Assembly: GCA_016785225.1 (NCBI GenBank)
Contig: JAFBJZ010000870.1
Span: 186,001 to 250,000, forward strand
Length of the DNA: 64,000 bases
Direction of reading: 5' to 3'
From: Psettodes erumei
Taxonomy: Eukaryota; Chordata; Actinopteri; Pleuronectiformes; Psettodidae
A model generated the notes under the pieces. The model did not search any database, was not told the DNA's origin, and saw nothing but the letters and a program-made list of their open reading frames with translations. Position numbers and translations under genes: made by a program. Every line of letters begins with the position of its first letter. The first letter of the stretch is position 1. Below are positions 51,859 to 63,469 of this stretch, in pieces.

Positions 51859-51951
51859 CTTCCCAAACTGTTCAAAATACTGCTTCACGTCCTCCACTAC
51901 CGTATTGGCCGACAAGCCACCCACAAATATTTTCTTTGTTCTTGTGACCAT
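51859..51951 (-). CDS. msi2: Musashi-2 internal coding exon (start of RRM2)
   Basis: This is one internal exon, not a whole gene: 93 nt, 31 codons, in frame 0 at both ends. Translated on the minus strand it begins MVTRTKKIFVGGL and ends QYFEQFGK. It holds the first beta strand of RRM2 with the RNP2 motif (IFVGGL, exon residues 8-13), then the first helix (VVEDVKQYFEQF). RNP1 (GFGFVTF) would lie in later exons outside this window. Musashi proteins are RNA-binding translational regulators in stem and progenitor cells that bind UAG-containing sites in mRNA 3' UTRs. SANTVVED rather than SVNTTVED points to Musashi-2, recalled from the family and not searched. The 5' edge follows a pyrimidine tract and CAG; the 3' edge meets GTAAG. 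The initial ATG is an internal methionine, not a start codon. Which teleost duplicate this is (msi2a or msi2b) cannot be decided here. Confidence 0.95.
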
Positions 51952-51990
51952 CTGGAAAGACAAAAGGGCGAGAGGAGAGGATTTAGTGAC
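51952..51990 (-). promoter_or_regulatory. 3' splice site of the msi2 exon
   Basis: Read on the minus strand, the region contains CACTAAAT (a possible branch point), then CCTCTCCTCTCGCCC and TTTTGTCTTTCCAG directly before the exon's ATG. The long pyrimidine tract with a terminal CAG makes a strong acceptor and fixes the exon start at 51951. Confidence 0.9.
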
Positions 51991-52574
51991 ACGGCCTCGA
52001 ATGCATGGCACCACAGCTTTAACGGGGCTCCGAACACGGGGAGACACGCGAGGGAGCGAGGATGCGCCTCGGCTCGACCGGTTTCACGCGACGGCGACGC
52101 TTCGCCCCCCCCCACCCCGACGGCGTCAGTAACCGCGAGGTCGCGAATGCGAGAGGTTTTGGCAGAACAATGCTGCTGTATTTGTTTACTCTCCTCTGAT
52201 CAGTTTCAAGTTTCCTTCACCGTGTCACTTTAAATGAAAGCAGCTTTCCGGACGTCGATTTCATTCTCAAAAGTTTCTGTTTATCCGAACGAAACTTCAA
52301 AAAAAAAAAAAAACAACGAAAAAAATTCATGGACAATTAATGAGTGCTGTAAGATGGAATCAGAGTGCATTAAAGGCTCATTTAGTTTCAAACAGCAATA
52401 ATATTAAGGATTATTACCCACAGCATCAAAAAGGGCACGAACATCTGCTGCACAGAGCACATGTTAAATTTAGAAGGACAATTTCTCAGGGAACTGCAGG
52501 AACGATTCCGCACGAGCGCAAGCTTTCAGATGCGTACTGTTTCTTCTTTGCATACGCGGTCGCACCATTCCTGA

Positions 52575-52830
52575 CGCCACCGCCGGTACCTGGGCTTCGG
52601 GTACCGATCCGACGCGTAATTAATAAACTGTACGCCTCGCTGTGTGGGAAAAGACCTGGGTTGTGATTACTGCTGACCCTTTGTTTTTAGCTCCCTCCAT
52701 GCCGTATGCTAGTACATAAAACGTAGAACTGATTTGAATAGAATAGGCCCCATCGAAGCCCGATACCCAATCCAGTCGGCGTGGTGCCGATATCCGACAT
52801 CAGATCAGTCCATGCCTAATCCGGGAGGAC
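52575..52830. mobile_element. Degenerate hAT-like MITE
   Basis: The left side reads GGGCTTCGGGTACCGATCCG (from about 52592). The right side reads CATCGAAGCCCGATACCC and GTGCCGATATCCGACATCAG, ending near CAGTCCATGCCTAAT. The flanks share CGAAGCCC in inverted orientation, and the 'ATCGGTGCATCCCTAA'-type end is familiar from teleost MITEs. The middle holds no gene. Confidence 0.4.
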
Positions 52831-55230
52831 GTTTCCCTGTGATCTATAAAGATATAATCTTTACCCGTCACCCATGAAGCCACTAACCTGTGCCACAGCT
52901 GGAGGATTTGCTAATATAATGTGGCATGTAATGATTTTAGATGCAAGGCTCCGTAATCGGACGGCACACAAAATAAAAAGCCGGGAAAAAAAAAAGCAGC
53001 GGGGGAGAGTCGCGGCTCTGGGCCCTCCCCCGAGCCGGCAGAATTAAACAGAAAGGAAATGACGAGGGCAGGAAGGGCACGCTCTGGAGATGCCCCGCCA
53101 ACACTCCGGGAGGGTTGAAAGAGTAAAGCGAGTCCGCCTTGATCAAAACGCCGACCGAGCCGCCTCTAATCTACGAGAGAAGCTCCACGTCGAGAGAAAG
53201 GAGGCAACGTTCAGCCGGAGCCGAAGTAACCATCTGTCAAGCGCTTTCCAGGTGCGCGCGGTCTCAAAGGCACATGGCCTGCACATATGCACGCGCCTCC
53301 CCCACACACGGGCCCCGCTCTCCCCGCTACAGTTTTCTTGTTCCTGTGATTTTCCTTTTTTTTTTATTGCATTATATTCTTTTTCAACAAAATCATCTGA
53401 TCCAAATGTGCTTTGAGAAAAAATAAAGTCAAAATTCAACTGCATTTCGGAGGCCGACATTTATTCACCCTCACAACATGCAAACGCAGTTTGTGTAGTA
53501 ATTAGCCGCGGCGTGCGGGTGCGCATAATAAGCCTGGCCGTCTCGGGCGATCAATATAGGTGCGAGCGGCATTGCTGATACTGTGCACACATGCCACAGA
53601 GCGATACGCAACCTGGAAATTGAAAGGTGTCAAACTTGCGTTGCAGTTTTTTTTCGCCAAGTGTCTGACAGCTTTGCCGTACTAGCGAGGGGCGTAACGC
53701 ACGCTAACGCGCTAGCGCTAGCAGGTTTAACTGCCGGCCGGCCGAGCGGCGTCGCGTCGCTTGTGGAGCCAAATGCACGTTAGCGTCCGGGGAGCAACGA
53801 CCGCCGTCAACGCGCGGCTTAGACTGAGCCGCGCCTGACGGTGCGCGTCCGGCACGCAGAGTCCGTGGCGGTCCGAAAGCGGTCAGCGTCCATTTCCTCT
53901 GGCGCCACCCTCGGGCTGTTTTTTTGTTTTTTTTTTTCTCTCTCTCTCTCTGCGCTTCCCGGCAAAGTTGTCTCATCCGTCCCACATTTTAATTTCCTGC
54001 TGTGTAATGAGCACTGCAGTTTCCCAGGGAAGCCTATGGCAATTTTTTTTTCTTCTTTCTCCTACTTTGCAATGTTCGAGCGCTTGCGCACATGCAATGT
54101 AACAACTGGCTGGTTTAAGGCGGCTGCATCACCCCCCCACCCCCCCCCCTTCCCCCCGTGCGGCCCCTCCCACCATCATGCCTCCGGCCTCAGGGGTTAT
54201 CGGGCAGGGATGCAGCCGCGGGCAACCCCAGGCCAGACAACTGCTGATAAACCGGCTGTGCAAGTATTTATCAACATCACTCACTTTTATCATTGCCAAT
54301 CTAGGTAAAATAAAAAAAAAACGAGTCAACGCGGCAGCTGTTTCGCCCCGTTCCCCCCCCTCCGGGGCCACGAGTTCCGCCGGCCATTTCTCGGCCTTGT
54401 TCCATCAGGCTGCAACCAGTCAAGTTTTCAGCCACGTCTTTATACCCTGACACGTCTGCCCAGCAGCTGATGGGATCGCTTGAGTTGTGGTACAACAACA
54501 CAATTACTTCCCCTATTTTTCTCTCCATGGCGACGACAGACATTAAGCCTCATAGCTCTTATACCGTGTCGCTCTGCGGCTGAACACCCCCCCCCCTCCC
54601 CGCCGACGCCGCCCCGTTCTGTCGGACGCCAAGAGCAAAATGGCATTACCGTTTGTCTCATCGTTACGGGCGCCCGATGCATTTTATCTGACACAAAATT
54701 TTTCAGTTGTTTAAAGACTAAAGAGCTGCCGTGCTCTTTCTGTGTAAATAAGCAGCGAGCGCAACACCGCCAAGCTGATTGGATGAAATCAATTTGGAAC
54801 TGCGGCTTAATTTGAATCGTTTCACACGTCGACAAATGGGCTTTTCTCCTTTAACCGAATCACGCAGTGCGCCGACCGCCTGAGAACAGAGAAGTCCCCG
54901 CGCTGCACTCAACAAGCGCGTTGGTTCTGGTCATCTGGATCCGGCTCTGGCGCTGCAAAAGTCTTTTTTTTTTTTCCCCCTCGACGGACGACACGTCTGT
55001 TCAAGCCGACAGATTTAAAAATGGACCACTCTTCAACCCAGTTTTTTTTTTTTTTTCCCTTTAACCCAATTTCTCAAACATTCGGTTATTTTTGCACGTC
55101 CCAAAGAGACGGCGGGGAGAGTTATGGGCGAGCGGGCGCGTGCTCGTGTCGCCGCGCGAGCGCGGCTGCTAATTTCTTGAGTGCATGAGGCTGCGAGCGT
55201 GGAGGGCTGCAACAATTACTGCCCCCGTGC

Positions 55231-55244
55231 ATTACCATGGTAAT
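55231..55244. promoter_or_regulatory. RFX X-box-like palindrome
   Basis: ATTACCATGGTAAT is a perfect 14-bp palindrome close to the RFX X-box consensus GTTRCCATGGYAAC; only the two end bases differ. It lies about 3.3 kb upstream of the msi2 exon in transcript direction. Binding is inferred. Confidence 0.4.
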
Positions 55245-55939
55245 AGAAGGCATGCCATAGACACAGACAGGCACGCACACACACACTCCCAAAAAAAGAG
55301 AAAGCTTCTGGTTTCGCTCTCCTTTACACCTGTTAGCGGCCTGTTCTTGGCGACGATGGAGCCGAACGACAAACAACTCGGCTCTTAGAACAGCACGACC
55401 TTTTCTGCGAGGCCATCAAGACAAAGCCGCGGAAGCTATCTCACGAGGCTCGTCACTTCGGTAATGAAAGCTCGCTTGGAACCGTTTTTTAATATTTCCA
55501 GACGGGGGGAAGACGGCCGTTTAATTTCGTGACTCGTAAAGCATCTGCACCATCTTGATTGTAACGGAGGCGCGGCTCGGGCGGACGTCTCTTTCGTAAC
55601 TCCAAACTTCAGCGCATCGCATTTGGTTTCTTAGAAAATTAAACATTCAAGCCAAGAAAAAACCCCAAAACAAAACAAAACCAAAAAAAACCCCCAGATA
55701 TTCCCCTCAATTCTAAAATTGCTGCCAAACAGTCTCTGCATGGCAGAATTGGCGCTGGTATTTTAGTGAATAGAAGAAGAATTTAGGGAAGACTGTGAGC
55801 TTCTGTCAGGACACGAGAAAAAAAAAAAAAAAAAAAGAATACCTGATTCAGGTCACATAAACGCTGCCCAGAGAGTGCTTAAACCTGACTGCTCTGTTCA
55901 TACACTTCACCAGCAATATCCTACTTCTACCCTGCGGCA

Positions 55940-55945
55940 TGCGCG

Positions 55946-55980
<35 letters not shown>

Positions 55981-55989
55981 GCACACGCA
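55940..55989. repeat. (CG)(CA)n(CG) compound repeat
   Basis: GCGCGCACGC, about fourteen CA units, then CGCGCACACGC. Confidence 0.95.
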
Positions 55990-58399
55990 GAGTGAGACAC
56001 TCTTGGCAGCTGAGAAGCCAGGAAGGATGTGCAGGCACAAACTTGACACCGTGTGAATCCCCTGAGCTATGTAAATTATTCATATCCATCACAAAATATC
56101 ACATAAACATTTATATTTCATAAATACACAGCCTTCCATTCTGCTCATCAGCTGCACCAAGTTTACTTTATATTTAGTCTACTTGTTCGTACACGCTGCG
56201 CTGCTTTGTGGCGTTGGCGGGCCGACCTGGGAGAGGCAAAAGGAGGTCTCCGCATGTGCCCGCGCCGCAGGAAATTGAACCTGACACGTCGCAGGCCTCG
56301 TTACGGTGCTACGTTTGAGGTACTGCGTGTGCACTTTGCAGTTTCTGTGCGGCCCAAAGTCCACGGTGAATATTCTTCAGTTTCTCCTCGATGAATTTTG
56401 GCCTTGTCGTCTTGGTCCAGATGATAATTCCACCTTGGTCGTCGATAACGCAAATGACCGGGGCACAAGTGATACGCACCTTTTTGTCACCCGTGAAATT
56501 TGTGTGACACACAAAACACACCCCTCGGACACGCGCTCTTTTTTTTTTTTTTTTTTCTTAGGCCAGGCCAGGCGGGGAAAGATATATTCCTACGAGATTA
56601 ATTGTATCACTCAAGACCAGACCACTCCACTGATGACCCTGATCTATTGTCTGATTTGCACGTGCGCGTGCAAAGCTGCATGGCAACCCCTTATCACCCG
56701 GAGGAGCTGCACGTGGAGATTGAAACGCCCCCCGCCCCCCGTGCGGATTCAGCGCCACGTCCCATCGAGCCGATGCACGAATGGAGCAGGCAACCGTCCG
56801 GGGGATCTGCGCGTTGATGCCGTCCTGTACAAGAGCGCGTCTTCATCGCACCTCATCGTAAAAATAAAAAACCTAGAAATTGTCATGCTCCGGGTGTAAG
56901 CGCGTGCAGGGGAAGATATTCCCGTACTGCTGGTACGGCAGCATACGCCATTAGCGCTATTTGTGGAAATTTCAGGACATCTACCCGTGGCGGCGAACTA
57001 GGAAAAAAAATCATTTTCAAAGAGCCTTCGTGTTGCACCTACAAAAAGCTATTACTGTTTTGAACACGCAAACAGAAGTGAGACCGCAAAACAACAAAAA
57101 AAACCAACAACAAAAAAAAAAAAAACAAGCCACGAATGTCATTAACTCCCCAAGAAGGATCTGTCCCATTATTTCCTCACATGAATATAGTGTGAGACAA
57201 CATAAAGAAAGTAGGCGAGAAGCAGGCAGAGCGGAAGAGAGAAAAAAAAAGAAAAGTGTAACATCTTTATGCAAATCTTGAGATTTTTTACACAGATACT
57301 CCAGCTCCGATGCTCCAGCGATGTTTCCCTTCAATTTCCATTCAGAGGGGCACAGCGATGATAGATGATGATAAAGGCGTCTAGTAGTTTCACTGGAGAA
57401 GTTGTAAGGTGATGCTGTTTCTGCTCAGAGGAGGGGCAAGGTGATAAAATGTGCATTCTCCAATTACAGATCAATGTCTTCACCTTTCTCTGTCCTTTTT
57501 TTTTTTTTCAAAAAATGAAACTTTTGGAACTCGTACCCTCTCGCATTAGCATGGGAGCTGCTTCGCTTTAGCCTCAGCGACAGCATCAGTGGTTGAAGAA
57601 GTTGCTTCAGAACTTCGAAAAAACTCGAAACAAGCACCGCCGCTGTCACGGGTCTGGAGCCGGCGTGAACCAATGAGAGTCAGGAAGGAAACGCGAGCGG
57701 TGTCGCGGCCGCAGCGGGAAACCGAAAAAGTAGAGCCACGTGAAAGGAGCAGCCGTTTGCTGCAGTGCTGAACGGAGATCTCCGCGAAGGCAACTTTTAA
57801 TGCAACTTTTAATGCTGTGTGAATCTCTCCCATGATGTGGACATGGGGCGTTGTTACATTATTATTTTTTTTTTGGTTGATGTCTCATTGAGGCTGGCAA
57901 AACCACACGAGGAGCACTTTTTAACGTTTTCCCACATTTTGGATCTTTTGGTAGTTTACAGCTACCAAGATTAAAAAAAACGGAGGAAACCGACGGGGGA
58001 TTCAGGTGTCATTTCCCATACCTAAAAATAATGGGACAGATGGGAAAAAAAAGCAAGAAAAAAAAAAAAGACATCGCACTTTGTTGTATAAGCCACAATT
58101 GTTATCGCTCTAGCAAGGGGATATAATTACTGGCATTCAGATCCTGTCTGTGGCCTTGTTCGTAAGCAACCAGAAAGCACCAGAGAGCATCTGTCAATGC
58201 AATGTAGCGTGATCAAAGGCCTAGACGTTGTGCAGGCACGACGCCCGTGCGAAGAACACACGCGTGTGCGCGTGCGGGGGAAAGCGCGGCCAGTCCAGGT
58301 AAACACTGCCTCCGCTCATTTGCATCACCAGAGCTGACTCACAAAGAGGCAACGCAGCCAATAAACAACAAACAACAGCACGATCACTTTTACTTTGGC

Positions 58400-59120
58400 G
58401 GGCGAGCTGCGCCGGACGGAAAACAGAAGCGGAGCGCGCAGCAGTAAAGCGGGATTAGCTCATCAGCGAGAGGAGGAGAGGAGGCCGAGCCATCGGCGGC
58501 GGCGGCGGTGTCTTTGTCCAGCGACAGGTTCAGGGTGAGGGGGGGGCCCTGCCCGGTCCGGCTCCACTCCCCTACACGCCCTTTCAAAAAGTGGTCCAAT
58601 CTCAGCTCTAGTGTGCATAAATAGATCTGTAATTGCTTATTACAATACAATTAGGGCAAAGGAGATGAGAGAGGGAAAGATGCTTAGTGCAAATGTGTAG
58701 TGACAGGCCCGAGCACCCAGACCCGGGATTACAGTAGCCATTTGCACACGGGCAGAAAATGAGAGCAATGAGCGAGAGACAAAGAGGGAGCGAGCGAGGG
58801 AAGGACAGGAAGAAGGAGCTCGGTCGGAGGGGGGCGGGGAGAGGGCTGTCAGGCGCAGGGCAGAAGCTAATGACAGCCCCGGCTCCAACGTCTTTGAGGC
58901 GGAGGCTCTGATCAGAGCGGCCGACCGCCACCGCTGCCGGGCGGCCGGGGGCCGCCGCTCCTGAGTTAACCCCGCGATAACGGCCCGGCGGGGAAAGTCA
59001 CGGACCCTCGCGAAGGCCCGACTCGCGTCGTGGAGCCGGACATCTGCGGGGGGGAGGGGGCACGCGTGTAAGGGACACGGCGCTCGCATATGGCCGCGCT
59101 GTAACGGTGACAGTCGCGCT
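58400..59120. other. CpG-rich segment
   Basis: GC- and CpG-rich DNA with GGCGGCGGCGGCGG at about 58496 and CCGGGCGGCCGGGGGCCG near 58937, in the upstream intron 6.5-7.2 kb before the msi2 exon. It may be an intronic CpG island. An alternative msi2 promoter would need a transcript start, which sequence alone cannot show. Confidence 0.35.
58570..58780. other. Candidate conserved noncoding element
   Basis: AT-rich island inside CpG-rich DNA, with GTAATTGCTTATTACAATAC, a near-inverted homeodomain-type arrangement, then GATGCTTAGTGCAAATGTG. Confidence 0.3.
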
Positions 59121-59149
59121 GAACACGGGGGCCAGTTAGAGCTGATTAG

Positions 59150-59480
59150 CTCCACTTCCCTCCTCAACCCACTACAGTTATGAAGATTGATAGAAGCAGC
59201 TTAGAGCTGATTATGGGGCCCAGGAGATGCATGGGCCCATACCCAAACAGCACATTCACGCTGCATTCACAATGAGCGCAGCATGCGTTCGCCAGGCACA
59301 GGCCGGGCATTAAGCAAACGTTAGAGAAATAAGAGGCAAATAAGAGAAATGGACAATGCCAGAAGTGCTCTTAAGAGCTTTTTTTTCAGAAATATGAGTA
59401 TTATGCTAATTAGATGCTTGCTCGTGGCCAAATCTGGGACGTTTGAGCAAGCACATTATGAACATTTAACAAATTTCCGA
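59150..59480. other. Candidate conserved noncoding element
   Basis: Repeat-free DNA with ATGCTAAT at 59403-59410 overlapping TAATTA (59407-59412), and an inverted pair ATGGGGCCC/GGGCCCAT around 59213-59240. Confidence 0.3.
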
Positions 59481-59825
59481 GACAATGCATTGCGAACATG
59501 ACTGGCTATCTAAAACTCACTCCGGGGTTGTGAGACACAGCGTGCCTTTTTTTTTCGCGGGCCTACTTAGCATGCAGCACACAGAAATTAATCTTGTTTT
59601 GACGCGAGCCGGTCGCACTTTGAAATGCAAAACACAAATAGCAAAAAATTCCGCAACACTCTTTAATGACGAAAATATCTGGGTCCTGCTCGCGTCCAGC
59701 GGAAAAAGCAGGGCGTTCTTGTCGGGAGAAGGACAGTGGGCAGTTGGAGCACCTCCATCGACTAAACCGTTTGGTTTATCATCTTTTATTTTTGACCACT
59801 AGTAGTGCTATGGAGCAATGTAGGA

Positions 59826-59856
59826 GGAGAAGAAGCAGCAGAAGAAGAAGAAGACA
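59826..59856. repeat. Imperfect (GAA)n repeat
   Basis: GAGAAGAAGCAGCAGAAGAAG continues for two more units. Confidence 0.85.
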
Positions 59857-61879
59857 GCTAGCAAGTGGATGTAAACGATGCAAAATTTGAAATATATATA
59901 GATGTCAGCTTTTTTTTTTTTTAGGGACCAAATGCACTTTTACTGGACCTTTTTTTTTTTAAACTTATATAACTCATATAACTTCCATGTCAGTAATGCC
60001 AACATCCGCATTAACTTCTATTTTATCATTAAGAGAGGTTTTTTTTAATTTCAGTGTGTAATGTTGTGGGCTGATCACAGGGGGAAAGATGTGGGACCCG
60101 TGGTCTCTTCTCAAATCTACTTTGGGTATCTGCTGCCCCCTCCCTGCCTCTGAAATCGCACCATGTCAGCGAGCCCTCCGGCTTCACGGCTTCTTCCTGT
60201 GGCAGTTTTAACGCTCACGATGAGTAAAATTAAATAAATCGCATAAAATAAAGCGGTGCAGTGGATTTCAGAAAGTCTTTGACGAAAAAACCCCCAAAAC
60301 AGATTACTGACAGAAACTCAAGGTGGGCAAGTGTTAAAAAAAATAAATAAATAAATTAAGGGCACTGTGAGTGGCCACTGTACACGCCGAAGTGTTGCTA
60401 TCATCAGGCGGCGTTTGACGCGGGAACAACGGGGCTCACGACGGAGCATTACGAATCAATTAGCGAAAGTGAGAAACCTTTTCCATACAGTGCGTAATCT
60501 CCTCCCGCCGCGGCTGTTTGAGCGCGAGTCTTTTCAGCAGGTTTATGTTTTCTTGCGTGACCCTTGACTCCCGATACCAAATGTTAATTTCTGTAACAAG
60601 GCCCCTGTCTTGGTGCTGACAGTAAGCACTAGAGGGGAAAACAAATGGGGTTTTAACTTCCAATTACAATAATGGCTTTTTGTGACAGGCCCTCCGACGA
60701 CGCACCTTACCCCCGCCCCTGCCTGCGCTCTCCTCTCTCTCTCTCTCCCACACACACACGCACGGTGGAAAAACAATGCGGCTAATCATCCTGGAACCCT
60801 CGCCGCTCTCCGGAGACGCGGTCATGTGACCGGCGCGATAACGAAATGGAGGGGGAGATAAACAGGCCGCATAAACGCAGCTGGCGGTTTATTGGGTACG
60901 CCCCGTGACATCAGCGAGTTAAGGATGAGCGACAGAAAAACCCCTCTCTGCCGCGGAACGGGGAATGTGGGTCGGCGGCATCATAAACCGCCATCGTCCA
61001 AAAGACTGAACATCGTGTCCTTCAAGGAGGCAGGGTTTATTGCGGGACCTCTGTATTGGTTTTGAAATGCCAGCTGGATGTCTGAGCAAAAACATCCCTG
61101 TTTTTTTTAAACTCCGGTTTCTTCTCAACACGCGTGCACACGTAAAAGTGCCCATGCAAGGCGTTGGGCCACCACGCGTCACGGCTCCTTGCCACTGATT
61201 GGACAAGTCCGCCGGATTCTGGTGAAGAGGCTGGAACACCAGTCGTCCAAAACGTGCGTAATGTGGTGGACTGGCGATGGCGTCGGCCCCCGGAGCAGAA
61301 AGAGCGAGAGTGCTGAAAAGCTGGTTGGAGGGAGGCGAGCGGGGAAAAAAACCCTTGACAGAGACGATCAAAAGGCAAAAATAACTGATAATCTAAATAT
61401 TTCAGGTAAACACTCGGTCGGACGAGGGGTTCAAGGCGGATCGTGCCAGGGGGGCGTGGCTGATTCAACATTGTGACATCACAAAGTCCCGAGTGACTCG
61501 TTTTAAGGCACAGTTTGTGTGCACTTCCCTGTGGACTGAGTGTTTTGATAGTTTCACAGTATTTATATAGAACCTACGCCGTATTTCGGAAAAATCATCA
61601 TCAGGGGGACGAGAGCACAATGACACCTGGAGGACGTATTTGTGAGGTTTGGAACACACGGCTCGACAAAACGCCTCAACGACATTTTTGTTCTCCCCAT
61701 TTTCGGTCGCAACTATCACTGCAGTCCCGCGGGAGCGGCCGCCCTCGGCCGCCTCGCTCTCCGCGCTCGTCCAAAAAAAAAAACCGCCGGGTCGCCGCGG
61801 GGAGCGACAACCTGACCCCCGACGCAAGGCTCCTCAAATGATCAGAGTAAAATGTTCAGCATTGAACGCGGGATCATTC

Positions 61880-62297
61880 GAGGGCCGCGTAATTAACGTT
61901 ACAGACTGAAGGATTACTCGATTAATCTGGCAGTCAACTGATGGAAAATGAATCTGTAACTATTTAAAGAAAATGGTTTAATCATTTTGAGTAACTTTCC
62001 ATGCCAAAGTCCAACATTTGCCGGTAGCAGCATTCTAAATGCGGGTGTTCCCTGCTTCTCTCCGTTTTACAGCGTTATAAACCGAACCTGTTTTGGTTCT
62101 GGACTGTCGGTCGGACAACACACGCGATGTTAAGATGTCACCTTGGGCTCCAGGAAACTGTGAAGGGCTTTTTTTTTTTGTTTTGCTCTCTCTCCACAAC
62201 TGTCTGTCTTCTTCGAGACAAAATGATTAATCGTTCCATCAAGAAAATAACTGGCAGATTAATCAATGATGAAAAATAATCATTAGTCGCGGCCCTC
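61880..62297. mobile_element. Complete degenerate MITE with terminal inverted repeats
   Basis: The ends are exact inverted repeats: GAGGGCCGCG at 61880-61889 and CGCGGCCCTC at 62288-62297. Inside them is a second inverted pair, GATTAATCTGGCAG (61920-61933) and CTGGCAGATTAATC (62251-62264), with one mismatch. The interior includes CACCTTGGGCTCCAGGAAAC. The layout matches a roughly 400-bp non-coding DNA transposon I know to be widespread in teleosts, whose ends read like CTAATGATTATTTTCAT. No transposase frame is present. I see no clear target-site duplication. The family name is not assigned. Confidence 0.75.
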
Positions 62298-62977
62298 ATT
62301 AATTATGCGGGCATGTGAATGGTTTAAGCAGACTTTTACTCACACTGGCAGTGGCAGCATTGTTGTCTAAATATAAACGCGGCCACATGCGACTAACTGA
62401 ATGCAACCTTGTTAATCATTCATAAGTAAAACAAACTCCGGGCAACTGCCGCCATGATGAAAACCCAATTCATTGTACTACAAAGTTAATTATGTTGATC
62501 ATTGTGCTCCAAAAATAAAACGGTGAGCGCGCATCATTATGCGTGCCACCAAGGTCATCAGGCATTCAGCTTCCTCGGAAACACGGATTCCAGGCCGCCC
62601 GTTCGCGGCATCTTGGGTGTTTTCACATTTATGGCTTTTCAAAGTTCACCTCCAGGACAAAGAGCGGCGTTTTGTTTTTTTTTTCCTGGAGGAGGAAGTC
62701 AGTCAGGACGTAACCCAATGCAGTGAGCTGCTGTGGCTGAGGTGTTTTTGCTCGTTGTTTCACTGAAACGCTGGACTGCTTGTGAAATCTGAAAAAGCCT
62801 CCAGGTTCAAGTTTCTACTTTTGCTGCGCGTATTTTTAAAAACACGTAAAGGATTTTCTTTACAACAAATAACCCCAAAAGTGAGCCGAAAGAAAAAACC
62901 CGAGCCTCTGTTTGAACCCTCCCCCGATGTGCGACGCTCGATTTCCGTCCGTCAGCCGCAACATTAGGGCCGCTTAC

Positions 62978-63021
62978 CTGTTTTAATGCTGCGGCCCATC
63001 AGTGTGTATTGACAATTACGC
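62978..63021 (-). other. Candidate cryptic or poison exon, 44 nt
   Basis: On the minus strand, TTTACTCTTCTTGTCAG forms a strong acceptor ending at 63022. It is followed by 44 nt ending AAAACAG and then the donor GTAAGCGG. The exon reads GCG TAA in the phase of the surrounding intron, so inclusion would stop translation at once; its length is also not a multiple of three. It does not encode any Musashi segment I know. The DNA around it (62960-63160) is low-repeat and looks like a conserved noncoding element. Splice signals are seen; exon use is inferred. Confidence 0.35.
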
Positions 63022-63469
63022 CTGACAAGAAGAGTAAATGATACTAATGGCGCCGTCAGAACTAATAAACACGGCAGACTGAACTTTATGAACGCCATAA
63101 AATAAGAGATTCTAAATATTTTACATTAAAAATAACTTCCTTTCGTTAAAAGTCTGGTCGTCCGGCGACAGCAGCGCTTCCAGGGCCGTCCCCTCCCCCG
63201 CTGTGGTGCCGTACCGACGTGGTTCTGACACCGCGTTTTTAATCAATCCCCCACGACAATGGCTGTGGTCCATGTAATTAATGTTCATCGCGTTGAGTGT
63301 TTGTCGAATGACTTTTGAAAACTAAAGCCTGTCGCCGCCTCTCGGGAAGGGAATGGGGCGAGTGGGATGCACTCCAACTTTTTTTTTTTGTCATGCTTCG
63401 CAGGCACCTACAAATGAGTGGAATAATTCTCAGTGGCTTGGTCTCCACGGTGCAGGTAGCCCCCCGTCA

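Noticed and set aside
53712..53723. GCTAGCGCTAGC palindrome
   Set aside because: 12-bp dyad within CpG-rich DNA; likely by chance.
56306..56899. 197-residue open frame (+)
   Set aside because: Crosses an 18-nt T run that yields poly-Phe; no recognisable domain; looks like a chance frame in intronic DNA.
58640..59167. 175-residue open frame (-), same strand as msi2
   Set aside because: Inside a CpG-rich patch; composition is Ala/Arg/Ser/Pro; does not match any Musashi region; no convincing splice sites bounding it.
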